Source of the DNA: Prosthecobacter sp. SYSU 5D2
Lineage (GTDB): Bacteria; Verrucomicrobiota; Verrucomicrobiia; Verrucomicrobiales; Verrucomicrobiaceae
Assembly: GCF_039655865.1 (NCBI RefSeq)
Contig: NZ_JBBYXL010000008.1
Span: 186,001 to 250,000, forward strand
DNA: 64,000 bases
Direction of reading: 5' to 3'
In this document: piece by piece, positions 43,449 to 51,043 of the stretch
Numbering within the stretch: the first letter of the stretch is position 1
How the letters are laid out: each line of letters opens with the position of its first letter
Notes under the pieces: model-generated
Databases searched by the model: none
What the model saw: the letters and a program-made list of their open reading frames with translations, nothing else
What the model was told of the DNA's origin: nothing
Program-made: the position numbers and the translations under genes

Positions 43449-44807
43449 ATGACATTTCTCCGCTGCACCCTTCCCTTGTTCCTGGCTGTCTCCTTGCAGG
43501 CAGCAGAACCCGCCTTTGAATGGGTGGCTGCCGGAGGAGGCGTCAAAAACGACAAGACCCGCGCCGTCAATGTGGATGCTGAGGGCAATGTTTTCCTGGC
43601 TGGCGAGACCACCGGCGAGGGCAGCTTCGGCGAGCTGAAGCGGGAAGCTCTGGGTACTTCCGATTTCTTCCTGGCCAAGGTTTCCCCCGAAGGCAAATTC
43701 CTGTGGGTGCGCAGCCTGGGAGGCAGCCTGGTGGATCGCGGTTACGGCGTGGTGACCGATCCCACCGGCAATGCCTACGTAACCGGCCATTACCAAAGCA
43801 CAGACGCCAAAGCCCTGGGCCAGGTGCTGCCCAATGCCGGTGATTATGACATTTTTGTGGCCAAGTACGGACCGGACGGTGACCTGCTCTGGATCCGCAC
43901 GGCCGGTGGTGCGGGTTATGACTACGGGCACGGCATCGCCCTGGACAGCAAGGGCCATATCGTGGTCTCCGGTGCCCTGGTGGGTGAGAGCAAGTTTGGC
44001 GACGTGGTGGTCAATGCAGGCAGCAAATCCAGGGCCGTCTGGTGGGCCAAGTATGATGCGCAGGGTTCCTTGATGTGGGTCAAAACCACTTCTGGTAAAT
44101 TCTCCGGCAGCGGTCATGGCATCGCCGTGGACGGGCAGGACAACATCTATGTGGGCGGCAGTGGCAGCGGTGCGGGCCAGGCGGGCCAAGTGGCACTCGG
44201 CTCCCCCACCGGGCAGGCCGCCTGGGTGATGAAGACCGCTCCGGACGGTGAGGCCGTCTGGGCTTCTGTCATTCCCGGAGCCCCAAGCGCGGGCTTTCAT
44301 GAAATCACCGTGGATGCCCAGGGGCGCGTCTGGGGAGCGGGCATGTTCAAAGAGAAGCTCGCCTTTGGCATCGAGGTTTTCGCAACGACGGGTGCGAAAG
44401 ACAGCGACGGTTTTCTGGCTCATTTTTCCCCAGAAGGGAAGCCGCAATGGTGCCGGGTGGTCCAGGGTCCGGGCGTGGATTATTGCCTGGGCGTGGCCAC
44501 GGACGGCACCGGGCGGGCCTTTGTGACCGGGGAGTTTTCTGCCACCGCCCTGATGGCCGGACAAAAGCTGGTCTCCCAGGGAGCCACGGACATCTACACG
44601 GCAGCTTTCGACTCCGCAGGCAAGCTGGAATGGGTGTATCCGAATGGCGGCATCAAAGGCGACAATGCCTATTCCCTGGTCTGGAGGCCCGGATATTTGA
44701 TCCTGGGCGGAGCCACCACGGGCCCCTCCACCTTTGGCGAGCATCCGATGAATTTATCCGGCGCGGCGGAGGCTCATGCCGCCAAGTTTAAACTGAATTC
44801 CAAATAA
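43449..44807 (+). CDS. Secreted SBBP-type beta-propeller protein
   Basis: A 452-aa protein with a signal peptide (MTFLRCTLPLFLAVSLQA). The repeats match the SBBP/beta-propeller type: AVNVDAEGNVFLAGETTGEG, FFLAKVSPEGKFLWVRSLGG, GVVTDPTGNAYVTGHYQST, IFVAKYGPDGDLLWIRTAGG and GIALDSKGHIVVSGALVGES. About eight such units fill the protein. The frame is open to 43428, but ATG 43449 gives the proper leader. Function unknown; these proteins are exported and often cell-surface. Confidence 0.85.
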   Translation: MTFLRCTLPLFLAVSLQAAEPAFEWVAAGGGVKNDKTRAVNVDAEGNVFLAGETTGEGSFGELKREALGTSDFFLAKVSPEGKFLWVRSLGGSLVDRGYGVVTDPTGNAYVTGHYQSTDAKALGQVLPNAGDYDIFVAKYGPDGDLLWIRTAGGAGYDYGHGIALDSKGHIVVSGALVGESKFGDVVVNAGSKSRAVWWAKYDAQGSLMWVKTTSGKFSGSGHGIAVDGQDNIYVGGSGSGAGQAGQVALGSPTGQAAWVMKTAPDGEAVWASVIPGAPSAGFHEITVDAQGRVWGAGMFKEKLAFGIEVFATTGAKDSDGFLAHFSPEGKPQWCRVVQGPGVDYCLGVATDGTGRAFVTGEFSATALMAGQKLVSQGATDIYTAAFDSAGKLEWVYPNGGIKGDNAYSLVWRPGYLILGGATTGPSTFGEHPMNLSGAAEAHAAKFKLNSK

Positions 44808-44819
44808 GCAGGTTCCCGG

Positions 44820-45317
44820 TTACTGAAACGATTGCACCTGCAGTTCAGGATGGTGGATGCGGGTGAGCTTCCAGTCCCAATGCCAGGGGCCGTCCTTGCG
44901 CCAGTGAAAGAGCCAGGGCTGCTGCAACGCATTGACCCGGTCCATGACAATGGGGCTGAGGCCGAGGCCACGACCATCCATCCGGATGCGGACCTGCACC
45001 TGTGCTGCCGGAGGTGAAGGACTGGGCTGGAAAGGGAGGACGCTGGTCTCGAGCGTGAGAAAGAGGAAGCCTTTCAGCACTTCAGCCGCCGTGCCGGGGG
45101 CCGTTTCACGATTCAGGCCGTAGGAATCCGAGTAGTCGTCGGCGAGGAAGGACTGTACCTTTTTCCAATTGCGTTTTTCCACGGCGACGAGGAATTTCCC
45201 CTGGGCGGAACGAACCTGCTTTTCAGCCGACTGGCCGAAGAGCCACCAGCCCAGCCAGACAATGGCGATGAGGCCGGGCACCAAAAAGAGCCAGCGAGGA
45301 GGGCGGTTCATGGACAT
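44820..45317 (-). CDS. Membrane-anchored NTF2-like protein
   Basis: A 165-aa protein with an N-terminal hydrophobic helix (WLFLVPGLIAIVWLGWWLFG) serving as anchor or signal. The rest resembles the NTF2/SnoaL cone fold: QGKFLVAVEKRNWKKVQSFL then ADDYSDSYG in the first helix and strands, and ending DWKLTRIHHPELQV. No catalytic residues can be named. It is convergent with the propeller gene (13-bp gap) and divergent from the Nudix gene. Confidence 0.65.
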   Translation of the reverse strand: MSMNRPPRWLFLVPGLIAIVWLGWWLFGQSAEKQVRSAQGKFLVAVEKRNWKKVQSFLADDYSDSYGLNRETAPGTAAEVLKGFLFLTLETSVLPFQPSPSPPAAQVQVRIRMDGRGLGLSPIVMDRVNALQQPWLFHWRKDGPWHWDWKLTRIHHPELQVQSFQ

Positions 45318-45472
45318 GTTATTTCAAAGACAGCGGGCAGGGACAAGCCTAAACCGAGGCCTGGCAAACAGAACGGCTGCCGGGCCTGGCAGGTCCCGCT
45401 CCATGGACGGGTTTTTGGATTGCGGAATTGACCGGGAAGCTGGGCGGGCCACACTCGGGGTCACTTTTCATC

Positions 45473-46075
45473 ATGGAACACGTTCTTGTCATCCCCCGCG
45501 CACTTTTTGATTCTCTCGGCAGCTTTCAGGGCTTTCAACCGGAGGTGGACCGCTATCTCGAGGCGATGCTGGCGCACGGAGCCAACTTTTTCATGGAGCG
45601 GCCCCAGGCGGAGGCGGACCCGACGCACAAGCAGCTCATCCCCTATTCCATCTTCAAACATGAGGACCGGTACCTGAGCTACACACGCGGCGGCAGCTCG
45701 GGGGAGAAGCGGCTCGTGGCCAAGCGGAGCATCGGCATCGGCGGGCACATCAACCCCATTGACCAGAACCAGGATGAAATGGGCGAGGCGATGTACTACA
45801 ACAGCATCGAGCGTGAAATCGCGGAGGAACTGCAACTGGGCGGGGCGCATACGCAGACGGTGATCGGCCTGATCAACGATGACTCCAGCGAGGTGGGCAG
45901 CGTACACCTGGGCGTGGTGCATGTGTTTGAGCTCGGCACGGCGGATGTGAAGTCCAACGAAGAAGCGATCCAGGACCTGCGCTTCGTGACCCTGGATGAA
46001 CTGGTGGCAGAAAAGGACAGCCTGGAGAGCTGGTCGAAGATCTGCGTGGAGTATCTGGCGGGAAAGATCCAGTAA
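45473..46075 (+). CDS. Nudix-like phosphohydrolase
   Basis: A 200-aa protein from ATG 45473 (the frame is open to 45428, but the N-terminus MEHVLVIPRALFDSLGSF fits). The Nudix box is visible with GIGGHINPID at about residues 88-97 and REIAEEL at 114-120, the Glu residues binding the metal. The N-terminal half includes a HKQLIPYSIFKHEDRYLSYT strand-rich part. The family (phosphoesterase of the YpgQ/predicted type) removes toxic nucleotides; its substrate is unknown. It is followed by a strong hairpin region. Confidence 0.85.
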   Translation: MEHVLVIPRALFDSLGSFQGFQPEVDRYLEAMLAHGANFFMERPQAEADPTHKQLIPYSIFKHEDRYLSYTRGGSSGEKRLVAKRSIGIGGHINPIDQNQDEMGEAMYYNSIEREIAEELQLGGAHTQTVIGLINDDSSEVGSVHLGVVHVFELGTADVKSNEEAIQDLRFVTLDELVAEKDSLESWSKICVEYLAGKIQ

Positions 46076-46083
46076 ACAGTCTT

Positions 46084-46133
46084 CAGTTTTCAGTCTTCGA
46101 TTCAGTCAGCCTTTCATGGCTGACTGAAAACTG
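46084..46133. terminator. Bidirectional hairpin region between convergent genes
   Basis: A perfect 11-bp stem TTCAGTCAGCC (46101-46111) with GGCTGACTGAA (46118-46128) around a 6-nt loop lies between the Nudix gene (+) and the 127-aa gene (-). A second, overlapping 12-bp inverted repeat pairs CAGTTTTCAGTC (46084-46095) with GACTGAAAACTG (46122-46133), so the two stems exclude each other. It probably serves as the shared terminator. Confidence 0.6.
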
Positions 46134-46137
46134 CCTC

Positions 46138-46521
46138 TTACCACCGGCGGCGGGAGAGGTAATCCCGGGCGGCGCGGGTGGCGATGATGAGCTCGGCCTT
46201 GCTGCAGGAATTTTCTTTGAGGACGCGGCCATAAGCGTCACAGATGACGTAGCAGCCACCGCGCAGGGTGGCCTGGACGCCGCCGTTGGGCAGAGGCCGG
46301 ATGGAGACGGGATTCATCGGGCGGCGGAAGGGAGGCCAGCCGACGGTGTGCACGTTTTGATCAATGCCGGAGCCTGCGCCGGCAAAGGCTAGGCTGGCAG
46401 CAGCCGCACCCGCACTGAAGCTGCCGCCACCCGGCATGGGTGTAATGCTGGCGGCAAGTCCGGCCAGGGGCAGAAGGCAAAGGCTGCAGATGAAGGACTT
46501 CAGAGTGTTTTTCGTTTTCAT
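46138..46521 (-). CDS. Small secreted protein of unknown function
   Basis: A 127-aa protein with a signal peptide (FICSLCLLPLAGLAA, cleavage near residue 24). The mature part begins with a Gly/Ala-rich stretch (GGGSFSAGAAAASLAFAGAG) and ends with a helical, Arg-rich tail (RAARDYLSRRRW). The middle contains RGGCYVICDAYGRVLKENSC, which may form a disulfide. I do not recognise the family. It shares the convergent hairpin terminator with the Nudix gene. Confidence 0.6.
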   Translation of the reverse strand: MKTKNTLKSFICSLCLLPLAGLAASITPMPGGGSFSAGAAAASLAFAGAGSGIDQNVHTVGWPPFRRPMNPVSIRPLPNGGVQATLRGGCYVICDAYGRVLKENSCSKAELIIATRAARDYLSRRRW

Positions 46522-46743
46522 AAGTTTCCGGGGGAAAGGGTTGAGATGAGACGGAACCGGACCTCGGATTATTCACAAAGCAGCGGCTCTAGCGAGCCCT
46601 GGACAGGCCGCCCGCATCGGCAAAGAACGTATCTGGATCGTATGAGGAAAGAAAAACGCGTGTACTTTCATCTGGCACTTCTCCTTGCCGGGGGTGAGTG
46701 ATTTGAACCGCACTTTGAGTGCACACTGACAGGCTCACACAAC

Positions 46744-46774
46744 AAAAAAAGAGGGAACCCCGGAAGGCTCCCTC
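46744..46774 (-). terminator. Intrinsic terminator of the peroxiredoxin gene
   Basis: On the minus strand, GAGGGAGCC pairs with GGTTCCCTC (one mismatch) around a short loop and is followed by seven T residues (46744-46750). It lies 25 bp past the peroxiredoxin stop at 46799. Confidence 0.75.
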
Positions 46775-46798
46775 TTCGTGAAATCTGACTGCTGATGA

Positions 46799-47293
46799 TT
46801 ACGCCAGTTCCTTCAGCTTCGCCTGGATGGCGGTGAAGTCCGGCAGGTCCCCGGGGCTTTCCAGGACTTCGGCGTACTGGATGATTCCGGCCTTGTCAAT
46901 GATGAAGGCGGAGCGCTTGGGCACGCCACCCATGATGAGGTTCTTGGCTGGCAGGAAGCTCTCGTAGGCGATGCCGTAGGCCTCCGTCACCTTGTGGTCG
47001 TAATCGCTCAGGAGCTGCAGGGTGATGCTTTCTTTTTCCGCCCAGGCCTTCTGCGCAAACGGATTGTCACCGCTGATGCCGACGACTTTCGCGTTCAGGG
47101 AATTGTAGGCATTGATGTTCTTGGACAGGTCGCAAAGCTCCGTGGAGCAGACGCCCGTGAAGGCCATGGGGACAAACAGCAGCAGGATGCTGGAGGTGCC
47201 GATGTGCTCGGAAAGCTTGAACAGCTCCGGGCCATTGGCGCCGAGGGTGGTCAGGGTAAAATCAGGGGCGGTAGAACCGACGGAGAGTGCCAT
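46799..47293 (-). CDS. Peroxiredoxin (AhpE/BCP-like)
   Basis: A 164-aa thiol peroxidase. The peroxidatic cysteine is C49 in PMAFTGVCS (P42, T46, C49 form the PxxxTxxC motif). A second Cys, C54 (STELC), lies five residues later, which could be a resolving residue or not. Other family marks are VGISGDNPFAQKAWAE and KRSAFIIDKAGIIQYAEV. It reduces peroxides in the cytoplasm with an unspecified thiol donor. It has its own terminator and diverges from the ECF sigma gene. Confidence 0.9.
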   Translation of the reverse strand: MALSVGSTAPDFTLTTLGANGPELFKLSEHIGTSSILLLFVPMAFTGVCSTELCDLSKNINAYNSLNAKVVGISGDNPFAQKAWAEKESITLQLLSDYDHKVTEAYGIAYESFLPAKNLIMGGVPKRSAFIIDKAGIIQYAEVLESPGDLPDFTAIQAKLKELA

Positions 47294-47591
47294 GGTGGTA
47301 AGAGTGGGTTGAATTCAAATACGCCGGAAGTCCGGCACCTCCCATTGGAACGCGGCAGCGGCGCTCGGTCAAGCGGGGATGCGCAAGGTGAAATAATCAT
47401 TACTTAACCCCTGGCCTATGGGAAAATTAGAGGATCAATGCCGTGGGAAGAAATCGCCCTCCGAATCGATAGATCGCAGGACCTTTTGGCCAAAATCTGC
47501 TGCAAACATCGTTGTCAACTACGCGCAGGCTTCATTTATGGCAAAAATGGAACCTTTTCATCCCCCGCCGGTATTCATCATAGGACAACGA

Positions 47592-48119
47592 ATGAACGAA
47601 GCCGACGAACTCCAAATCATCCGACGCATTGTGGACGGGGAAATCGAGGCGTTTGAGCATCTCGTTCTTCATTACCAGGATCGCCTGCTCCGTATGATTG
47701 CCACACTTTTAAATGACGAAAGACGCCACGCCGAAGACCTCGCGCAGATCGTCTTCGTGGAAGCGTTTCGGCGCCTCAAGGATTTCGATCCCGCACGAAG
47801 CCGGTTCTCCACCTGGCTGTTTATGATCGCCCGCAGCCGCTCGCTCAACGCCCTCCAGAAAAAGAGCCCGGCTCTCTTGGCTGAACTTCCCGAACAATAC
47901 GCCGACACACCCGAAACCGAAGACCGAGACCGCATGAGAACCCTCGATCAAGCCCTCCATCAGCTCCCCGGAAAACAAAAACGTGCCTTCACTCTCGTCG
48001 CCCTCGAAGACCTTTCCTACGCCGAAGCCGCCCAACTCGAATCCACCACCGTCGGCACCATCAAGTCCCGCGTTAGCCGCGCCCGTGAGTTCCTCAAAGC
48101 CAGCCTCACCCACCCCTGA
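47592..48119 (+). CDS. ECF-type RNA polymerase sigma factor
   Basis: A 175-aa extracytoplasmic-function sigma factor from ATG 47592. The frame is open to 47418, but the family starts about here. Region 2 shows IEAFEHLVLHYQDRLLRMI, then HAEDLAQIVFVEAFRRLKDF and FSTWLFMIARSRSLNALQKK. Region 4 shows LPGKQKRAFTLVALEDLSYA and GTIKSRVSRAREFLKASL. It recruits RNA polymerase to a specific promoter set. A short membrane protein follows 3 bp later in the position of an anti-sigma factor. About 300 bp upstream to the peroxiredoxin gene hold no other gene; the sigma promoter is probably there but I see no clear ECF-type motif. Confidence 0.88.
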   Translation: MNEADELQIIRRIVDGEIEAFEHLVLHYQDRLLRMIATLLNDERRHAEDLAQIVFVEAFRRLKDFDPARSRFSTWLFMIARSRSLNALQKKSPALLAELPEQYADTPETEDRDRMRTLDQALHQLPGKQKRAFTLVALEDLSYAEAAQLESTTVGTIKSRVSRAREFLKASLTHP

Positions 48120-48122
48120 ACC

Positions 48123-48350
48123 ATGACCATGTCATCTGATCCCGATCACGAACTCGACCTCTGGATTGCAGCGCGAAAGCGAGATCCATCCGCGCACCTA
48201 GCCCCCTCTGTCATGAGGGAGATCCATAGAGCATCCCAACCCGCTCCCCATGCTTCAGCCAGAACTGCCCCCCCCCCCTGGCTCCTTGCTTCCGCCTGTT
48301 TCATCGCAGGCATCGGGAAAATCAGCCTCATTCTTCGCCTCGCATTCTAA
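48123..48350 (+). CDS. Short membrane protein, possible anti-sigma factor
   Basis: A 75-aa protein whose N-terminal 45 residues are hydrophilic (DPDHELDLWIAARKRDPSAH) and whose C-terminal segment is one membrane helix (WLLASACFIAGIGKISLILR). It starts 3 bp after the ECF sigma gene. No zinc-binding HxxxCxxC anti-sigma motif is present, so the anti-sigma role is only positional inference. A run of 11 C residues (48268-48278) lies directly before the helix; a length change there would swap the membrane helix for another frame. Confidence 0.5.
   Translation: MTMSSDPDHELDLWIAARKRDPSAHLAPSVMREIHRASQPAPHASARTAPPPWLLASACFIAGIGKISLILRLAF
48268..48278 (+). repeat. Poly-C homopolymer tract inside a coding region
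   Basis: Eleven consecutive C residues, encoding the end of an Ala and three Pro codons just before the Trp of the membrane helix in the preceding entry. This is the longest homopolymer I noticed in the window and the kind of tract prone to slippage. Confidence 0.7.
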
Positions 48351-48374
48351 CAACGAAAACAAATATCCAGGACA

Positions 48375-49175
48375 ATGCACACCCTTCCTTCAAACGAACT
48401 GGCCCTTGGCCCCGTCAGCAAACGGAAGCCATCCACAGCCATCAACCTGTCACTCTTTCTCCCCGGTCTCGGACAGGTTTACTGCGGTGCCCTTGGTCGC
48501 GGACTTCTTCACCTCTGCGCACTTACGGCTCTCCTCGTCGTTGCCCTCGTCTTTCTCGCGGCGCAGTCCGTCCCCCCGAAGAATATTCTCATCACCGTCG
48601 CCATTCTCTCAGTGATCCCCACCGCCTACTCCACATGGGATGCCCGCCGAATGGCGCTCGCCAGCCGCGAAGACTATCGCCTCAAAGATTACAACCGTAT
48701 TTCCGTCTATGTCGCCCTCATCTTCCTCACAATGCCCATCATCACCGGCCTCGGCTTCTCCGTTCGCGAAAACTTTCTCCACATCTTCACCATGACCGGC
48801 AGCTCGATGAGCCCTACATTTGACGAAGGTGACAGAATCTTTGTCCGCAAAGACAGCTACCGTGACCGCCAGCCCGAACACAACGACCTCGTCGCCTTCC
48901 TCAACCCCGCGAATCGTCGGCAAACTTGGGTTAAGCGAGTCATCGCCCTGCCAGGGGATGTCCTGGAGATCAAAGAAGGCATCGTCCACCTCAACGGGAT
49001 GGCCATCAAAGAAGCCGTCGGCGTCCATCTCGACAAAACCAACCTCCCCCCGATCACCATCCCTGACCACCACTGCTATGTGCTAGGAGACAACCGCGCC
49101 GACTCAAAAGACAGCCGTCACATCGGACCCGTGCCCATGATTGCTCTCGTCGGAAACGTTCTATCGTGGAGGTAG
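48375..49175 (+). CDS. lepB: Signal peptidase I with extra N-terminal helices
   Basis: A 266-aa inner-membrane leader peptidase (S26 family). The catalytic Ser is S144 in GSSMSPTF and the Lys is K187 in WVKRVIALPGD. The conserved later box reads LGDNRADSKDSRHIGPV. The first about 130 residues are unusual for the family: several hydrophobic segments (LFLPGLGQVYCGALGRGLLH, ALLVVALVFLAAQSV, SVYVALIFLTMPIITGLGF) before the catalytic domain. This part resembles the short TM2/DUF5683-type membrane domain. It cleaves signal peptides on the periplasmic side. The gene starts 24 bp after the possible anti-sigma gene. Confidence 0.9.
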   Translation: MHTLPSNELALGPVSKRKPSTAINLSLFLPGLGQVYCGALGRGLLHLCALTALLVVALVFLAAQSVPPKNILITVAILSVIPTAYSTWDARRMALASREDYRLKDYNRISVYVALIFLTMPIITGLGFSVRENFLHIFTMTGSSMSPTFDEGDRIFVRKDSYRDRQPEHNDLVAFLNPANRRQTWVKRVIALPGDVLEIKEGIVHLNGMAIKEAVGVHLDKTNLPPITIPDHHCYVLGDNRADSKDSRHIGPVPMIALVGNVLSWR

Positions 49176-49201
49176 AATCAAAGCTCATCGCGATTCAAAC
49201 C

Positions 49202-49300
49202 ATGAGTGACGATGAGCTCCTCGCTCTGCTGCACGACACGCCCGCCGCCTTGATGAAGAAGCCGGACGGCAGCAACGACCTTTTCATCATCGAACCATGA
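49202..49300 (+). CDS. Possible 32-aa ORF or gene remnant
   Basis: A short frame from ATG 49202 (open upstream in frame to a GTG at 49166) encodes MSDDELLALLHDTPAALMKK and ends in DLFIIEP. The stretch resembles the helical tail of ArsC/Spx-type arsenate reductases (a DDELL.LL...P...K.P pattern), so it may be a fragment. It lies between signal peptidase and the GH30-like gene. The evidence is thin. Confidence 0.3.
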   Translation: MSDDELLALLHDTPAALMKKPDGSNDLFIIEP

Positions 49301-49351
49301 CCGAAGTCATGGGAACCCGTCACAGACCCACCGCCAGCCGGGACACTATTC

Positions 49352-50872
49352 ATGAACATGCACACCAACTCATTCCCTGTCCTCCTCGCCACGACATTCG
49401 CCCTCACAGCTTCGACCGCCTTCTCTCAGATCGAAATTGATCCTGCTCAGCCCACTGGTGCCACGGTGCGCTACTTCGCTTGGGATTTGAAGGGGTGGAA
49501 GGATGTGGCGAACACTCCTGAACGCGCTCAGAAGCTCTATGGCGACACCCCGGCTAACATGGTCCGCATCTCTATGGAGGCGTATGCTCATCGTGAGGAT
49601 GGCAGCGTGGACGAGAGCCTCTATGGCCCGATGTTGATCAGCATCGAGAACATCCGCAAGGTGAATCCAGGCGTGAAAATCTTTGCCAGTCTCAAGCTGA
49701 AAAAGGAAGAGACCTTTCCAGCGTGGGTCGCATCCGACGAGGACGGCACGATCTTCAATGCCAAAGTCAAATGCCCGGACCCAAAGAAGTTTGGACGCCT
49801 GGTGGCGGACTACATTGTTTGGTTGAGCAAAAAGGACATTGCGCTCGATTTCCTGGGCCTGAACAACGAGGTCAATGAGGCGCTGACCGCGAAACGTTAC
49901 GTCGAGACCGCCAAGGTGCTGATGGAGGAACTCGGGAAGCGCGGACTCGATGCGAAGTTCCTTTCGTTCCAGTTCGTAGGAGCCGAGGGCTTCGGCGTGC
50001 CGACATCCATTCGCTATGCAGAGGCCACGAAGAGCAGTCGCGGCCTCGACTACGCGCACATATGGGGCAGCCACTACTATCCCGATTTGAACAGCGGCAG
50101 CATTGATGACTGGGTCAAGCTGGCAAAGGTCGCGCCAGACCGTCCGCTGTGGCACACGGAACTGCACATGCGCGAGAGTGATGACCCGGCGGAAAACATC
50201 ACCAAGGTCAGGGATGGACTCGCCATTCTGTTCAAGACAAACCAAATGGGCGTGCAAGGCTACGGCTGGTGGGCACGGGCACATGAGGACGACAAGTTTG
50301 CCAACCTCATCCGCCGCAAAGCCATCGTCAGCCTGCTCGGAGGAGCCTGCATCAAGACCTCCGGCCAATATGAAGCCAAGGACAACAAACCCGCAGCCGA
50401 ACTCGCCCAGGCCACCCGCGTGGGCGACACCGTTTGGCTCTGGTATTGCAATCCCGGCCAAGCCAAGGCCGAACTGCCGATTCTTTTGAAAAGCGGCAGC
50501 GCAACAAAGGCCACTGGCGAAACCTGGTCCGGCAGCGGCACCGCCGATGCACAGACAATAGGGACGCTCGATGTCTCCGTCACCGACGGAGCAACAGTCA
50601 TCCTCAAAAACCTGCCAGCGACTTCAGTGGCGCTCGTTCGTATTGACCTCACCGCCAGCGGCGCCATTCCAGCAAAGAGCGGAAGTATCCTCGTCGCCAA
50701 TCGCGACTGGAGTTCAGCAGATCCCAACGCACGCAAAATCCTGGCCGCCCTCGTCTCCGTGAGCAACGGCATCGGACACTTCAAACGCCCCGATGGCAGC
50801 ACCTTCGATTACCCATTGAACAAACTCTCCGCCGCAGATCGCCAAATCGCGGAAGACGCAGCGGCCAAGTAG
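49352..50872 (+). CDS. Secreted GH30-like glycoside hydrolase with SHD1-like tail
   Basis: A 506-aa exported hydrolase with a signal peptide (PVLLATTFALTASTAFS). The (beta/alpha)8 barrel contains the likely acid/base Glu173 (GLNNEVNEAL) and nucleophile Glu270 (LWHTELHMR), in the order of clan GH-A enzymes such as GH30. Further barrel strands read NMVRISMEAYA and LDYAHIWGSHYYPDLNSG. After a beta-sandwich part, the last about 60 residues (NRDWSSADPNARKILAALV, then GHFKRPDGSTFDYPLNKL) match an SHD1-like domain. The substrate may be a beta-linked glycan, but it cannot be read from the sequence. Confidence 0.8.
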   Translation: MNMHTNSFPVLLATTFALTASTAFSQIEIDPAQPTGATVRYFAWDLKGWKDVANTPERAQKLYGDTPANMVRISMEAYAHREDGSVDESLYGPMLISIENIRKVNPGVKIFASLKLKKEETFPAWVASDEDGTIFNAKVKCPDPKKFGRLVADYIVWLSKKDIALDFLGLNNEVNEALTAKRYVETAKVLMEELGKRGLDAKFLSFQFVGAEGFGVPTSIRYAEATKSSRGLDYAHIWGSHYYPDLNSGSIDDWVKLAKVAPDRPLWHTELHMRESDDPAENITKVRDGLAILFKTNQMGVQGYGWWARAHEDDKFANLIRRKAIVSLLGGACIKTSGQYEAKDNKPAAELAQATRVGDTVWLWYCNPGQAKAELPILLKSGSATKATGETWSGSGTADAQTIGTLDVSVTDGATVILKNLPATSVALVRIDLTASGAIPAKSGSILVANRDWSSADPNARKILAALVSVSNGIGHFKRPDGSTFDYPLNKLSAADRQIAEDAAAK

Positions 50873-51043
50873 GTGAAGCATTTGCCGAAGGCATGAGTCA
50901 TCAAAATAGCCGTCACAACCTCACCTTCTGCTGGGAAAGAGCTTCGACACCGATTTGCACGGCCCGGAAGTCTTGGAGCTTCGAGGCGGCTTTCCGCATG
51001 AGGATTCACTTCGCGGCGCTACGCTAGGTGCGGACCACTTTCT

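Noticed and set aside
46690-46730. T-loop-like GGTTCAAATC on the minus strand near the peroxiredoxin terminator
   Set aside because: The flanking 5-bp stems do not pair and no D- or anticodon arm follows.
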